Source: an uncultured Bacilli bacterium
GTDB lineage: Bacteria > Bacillota_I > Bacilli_A > RF39 > UBA660
DNA: 13,991 nucleotides
Direction of reading: 5' to 3'
Assembly (NCBI GenBank): GCA_947593275.1
Contig: CANQDN010000017.1
Location: 1-13,991 of the forward strand
Shown piece after piece: positions 13,612-13,991 of this stretch. Positions within the stretch are counted from its first letter, which is position 1; the number at the start of each line of letters is the position of its first letter. The notes beneath the pieces are model-generated. The model was not told the origin of the DNA and searched no databases. It saw only the letters and a program-made list of their open reading frames with translations. Both the position numbers and the translations under genes were made by a program.

Positions 13612-13991
13612 ATGCAAAAAAGAATTATCAAAATAACTATCATTGTTTTAATTATTTTACTTATAATAATTGCACTTATCTTTGGCTTTAAAAAATTATA
13701 TTATAATTATCAAGTTAAACATGCTGTTATAATTGTTGAACTAAAAGAAAATCTAACCGCCGAATTTTTAAGTGATATCAAAGTATCCGACTACATTATA
13801 AATATTAATGGTACAATTATTAATGATTATAAAATAGATACTAAAAAACTAGGACCCAAAAAAGTTAAATTTGAATATATAAATGAAGATAATATCAAAA
13901 TAAAACAAGAATATACTCTAGATATAGTTGATACTGTTCCGCCTGTAGTATGGCTTGGTAATTCTTATACTGTTACAGTTAATAGTGATGT
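13612..13991 (+). CDS. Membrane-anchored extracytoplasmic protein with Ig-like domain (3' end cut off by window)
   Basis: The frame opens at ATG 13612, behind GAGGTGAT about 5 nt upstream, and stays open to the window end (126 full codons). A basic MQKRIIK precedes a strong membrane segment (about 7-26). After it comes a beta-rich stretch with VELKENLTAEFLSDIKVSDY, INGTIINDYKIDTKKLGPKK and DIVDTVPPVVWLGNSYTVTV. The VDT-PP-V pattern is the boundary between consecutive bacterial Ig-like (DUF5011-type) repeats found in surface proteins. In related bacteria such repeats often precede a peptidoglycan-acting domain such as an M15 D,D-carboxypeptidase, but the C-terminal domain here is outside the window, so no function is assigned. 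Confidence 0.8.
   Translation, partial: MQKRIIKITIIVLIILLIIIALIFGFKKLYYNYQVKHAVIIVELKENLTAEFLSDIKVSDYIININGTIINDYKIDTKKLGPKKVKFEYINEDNIKIKQEYTLDIVDTVPPVVWLGNSYTVTVNSD

Noticed and set aside
1..13991. CRISPR array, tRNA or rRNA genes, insertion sequences
   Set aside because: No regularly spaced repeats, cloverleaf-like or rRNA-like segments, transposase genes or terminal inverted repeats were seen on reading both strands.

Overview
The window reads as chromosomal DNA of a very AT-rich, low-GC Gram-positive-type bacterium. By eye G+C is well under one third. Protein styles (OmpR-type two-component pair, XRE regulators, FtsX-type ABC permeases, TrmB, Clostridia-like DUF1287 and AsnB proteins) point to an uncultured Bacilli/Mollicutes-related or clostridial gut lineage; this is inference. 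Tryptophan is encoded by TGG, and two genes end in TGA inside overlapping gene junctions, so the standard bacterial code applies and not the Mycoplasma code. Every recognisable gene is on the + strand.

Layout. 1-1578: a truncated OmpR/PhoB-family response regulator overlapping its sensor histidine kinase. 1621-3222: an XRE-type DNA-binding protein with one membrane span and a large outer domain, followed by a small membrane-anchored orphan protein. 3307-4550: a flavin-reductase-family protein, a terminator-like hairpin, then a membrane-anchored DUF1287 (NlpC/P60-like) cell-envelope protein. 4609-7335: a three-gene ABC transporter operon (ATPase plus two FtsX-type permeases) joined by short overlaps. 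7371-8009: tRNA (guanine-N7)-methyltransferase TrmB, closed by a terminator. 8107-8928: DinD-family protein behind a perfect-consensus promoter. 9062-11674: P2-type cation-transporting ATPase. 11709-13538: glutamine-dependent asparagine synthetase, closed by a terminator. 13612-end: the start of a membrane-anchored protein with an Ig-like domain.

How it fits together. The first 7.3 kb is rich in envelope sensing and transport: a two-component system, a membrane-spanning regulator, a cell-wall-type DUF1287 protein and a MacB/FtsX-like ABC exporter. These could form a cell-envelope stress or antimicrobial peptide response, but they are separate transcription units and no shared operator was proven. 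The second half is mostly housekeeping or accessory single genes. The most regular non-coding signal is promoter design: eight units have a TGN-extended -10 box ending only 19-28 nt before the start codon, so predicted 5' leaders are very short. No CRISPR array, rRNA, tRNA, insertion sequence or complete novel defence system was recognised. The least explained items are the bitopic XRE regulator and its orphan neighbour.
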